From: Oscillospiraceae bacterium | GTDB lineage: Bacteria > Bacillota > Clostridia > Oscillospirales > Ruminococcaceae | Length of the DNA: 6,470 nucleotides | Assembly (NCBI GenBank): GCA_031271475.1 | Contig: JAISVP010000202.1 | Span: forward strand, 1 to 6,470 | Reading direction: 5' to 3' | In this document: positions 5,696 to 6,470 of the stretch, one piece after another | Layout of the letters: each line of letters starts with the position of its first letter | Numbering within the stretch: the first letter of the stretch is position 1 | Made by a program: the position numbers and the translations under genes | Notes under the pieces: model-generated | What the model was told of the DNA's origin: nothing | The model's database searches: none | The model's input: the letters and a program-made list of their open reading frames with translations, nothing else

Positions 5696-5728
5696 ACAAA
5701 AACACACGGAATTTCCGTGTGTTTTTGT
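5696..5728 (+). terminator. intrinsic terminator of tRNA-Gln
   Basis: A perfect 15-bp stem, 5696-5710 with 5714-5728, closes a 3-base ATT loop. The core CACACGGAA/TTCCGTGTG is followed by TTTTT (5722-5726), which can also pair with an upstream A-run, so it could work from either direction. It begins 5 bases after the tRNA CCA. Confidence 0.92.
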
Positions 5729-5930
5729 ATATGAACGTAATGCGTACACGATTTATAAGCATATTCCAAGGTTAAGCGGAGTAAACAGTGAATGGATTTC
5801 GGGAAAGAAATTTTAAGAACCGATTAAGGTCAGCGTTAAAGAAAACGAAAATACTGACTACTGATGTCACACTTCCCGCGTTGCCGTTTAGTGTGCTTAC
5901 GCCTCTATAAAAACAGATTTCTAAAAGCAC
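5729..5930. other. non-coding stretch with no recognised feature
   Basis: No reading frame with a ribosome binding site and no relation to the hairpin repeat. The longest ATG frame I see here is about 14 codons. The only structure is a weak 6-bp inverted repeat CACACT/AGTGTG (5868-5873 and 5890-5895) with a 16-base loop. Confidence 0.6.
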
Positions 5931-5959
5931 TTGACTTTGCAATAAATTTAAGTTATAAT
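5931..5959 (+). promoter_or_regulatory. sigma-A type promoter for the lipoprotein gene
   Basis: TTGACT (5931-5936, one mismatch), 17-base spacer, TATAAT (5954-5959, perfect). Start predicted near 5966, giving a leader of about 30 bases before the ATG at 5996. Confidence 0.85.
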
Positions 5960-5995
5960 GAGTGTGTGGCTATAATTTTTATGGAGGGGATAGAA

Positions 5996-6470
5996 ATGAA
6001 AAAAATTAAAAAATTGCAGGGTATCCTGATCTCGGCGTTGGTTTTTACTTTAGTGTTAACGGGATGCAGCAGTATTTCCGAAAATTACTCTGACGGAACG
6101 GATATAATAAAACTGTCCGAAGAAGATGCGGACGATACGCTTGCGTCTTGGATTAAGAAACTCAATCCAAAACGTTATGACCCGCCTGTGGATTTAGATA
6201 CCACGGATAAGTATATTGAAGAATTACCTGATATTGATACCACGTTTAAGTTCTCCGTCACAGGCAATCGGTTGGTTAATGTTGAGATTTGGGCTTCTAC
6301 AGAAAAATCCGGAGAGGGTAATGACGGTTGGATAAATCGGGTGGCAGAGAGTTTCAACAATCAGAATTATACACTTGCTGACGGTCGGACCGTATCTGTT
6401 TCGATCCGATCAATAGATGCAGGGAACTCACTTGACTATATTACAAAAGGTAAAAATATTCCGGACGCTT
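5996..6470 (+). CDS. secreted lipoprotein, N-terminal part, solute-binding-like
   Basis: 158 residues are visible and the gene runs off the right edge. The N-terminus MKKIKKLQGILISALVFTLV is a lipoprotein signal peptide: a lysine-rich start, a hydrophobic stretch and the lipobox LTGC with C24 as the acylated residue after cleavage by signal peptidase II. The mature protein should be anchored to the outer face of the membrane. An acidic linker follows (about 28-85). From about residue 93 the pattern VEIWASTEKSGEG, WINRVAESFN and the strand SVSIRSI resembles the first lobe of extracellular solute-binding proteins. Related proteins sometimes carry a von Willebrand A domain further on, which cannot be checked here. 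ATG at 5996 follows GGAGGGG (5983-5989) at 6 bases. Ligand unknown. The lipoprotein call is strong; the solute-binding call is tentative and from memory of similar sequences. Confidence 0.8.
   Translation, partial: MKKIKKLQGILISALVFTLVLTGCSSISENYSDGTDIIKLSEEDADDTLASWIKKLNPKRYDPPVDLDTTDKYIEELPDIDTTFKFSVTGNRLVNVEIWASTEKSGEGNDGWINRVAESFNNQNYTLADGRTVSVSIRSIDAGNSLDYITKGKNIPDA

Overview
The window looks like a chromosomal segment of a moderately AT-rich Firmicute, probably class Clostridia. The signs are near-consensus sigma-A promoters, strong GGAGG-type ribosome binding sites, a Gln tRNA with a U1-A72 pair and encoded CCA, an asd gene of the roughly 350-residue type, and a small four-cysteine TSCPD protein of a kind familiar from clostridial genomes. 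No phage, transposase, integrase or CRISPR array is visible. The taxonomic call is an inference from gene style, not from a marker gene.

Layout. On the minus strand, bases 1-1740 hold queA (queuosine biosynthesis) followed 10 bases later by a GT4-type glycosyltransferase that runs off the left edge. On the plus strand, 1880-5230 holds asd, dapA, dapB and a small TSCPD protein, all in one direction. Together asd, dapA and dapB give three consecutive steps from aspartyl phosphate towards diaminopimelate and lysine. The minus and plus units share a 139-base divergent intergenic region in which two nearly mirror-image promoters stand back to back, their -35 boxes only 6 bases apart. Bases 5231-5614 are non-coding: an 18-bp inverted repeat, a hairpin-rich repeat and then a perfect-consensus promoter. 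A tRNA-Gln(UUG) follows at 5615-5690 with an intrinsic terminator at 5696-5728. Bases 5729-5930 hold nothing I can name. At 5931 a strong promoter begins, driving a lipoprotein gene that runs off the right edge.

The most unusual content is non-coding. Between asd and dapA, 185 bases fold on paper into eight consecutive small hairpins with almost no spacer. The first four recur 2439 bases downstream, before the tRNA, as an ungapped alignment of 72/89 identical positions. Two stem pairs differ by compensatory double changes, and other stem differences mostly keep or improve pairing. This looks like a dispersed structured repeat family whose fold, not only its sequence, has been kept. I do not recognise it as a named family. 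The asd mRNA leader is predicted to be only about 20 bases, so no riboswitch or T-box can precede asd. The hairpin array is the only sizeable untranslated structure inside the lysine operon.
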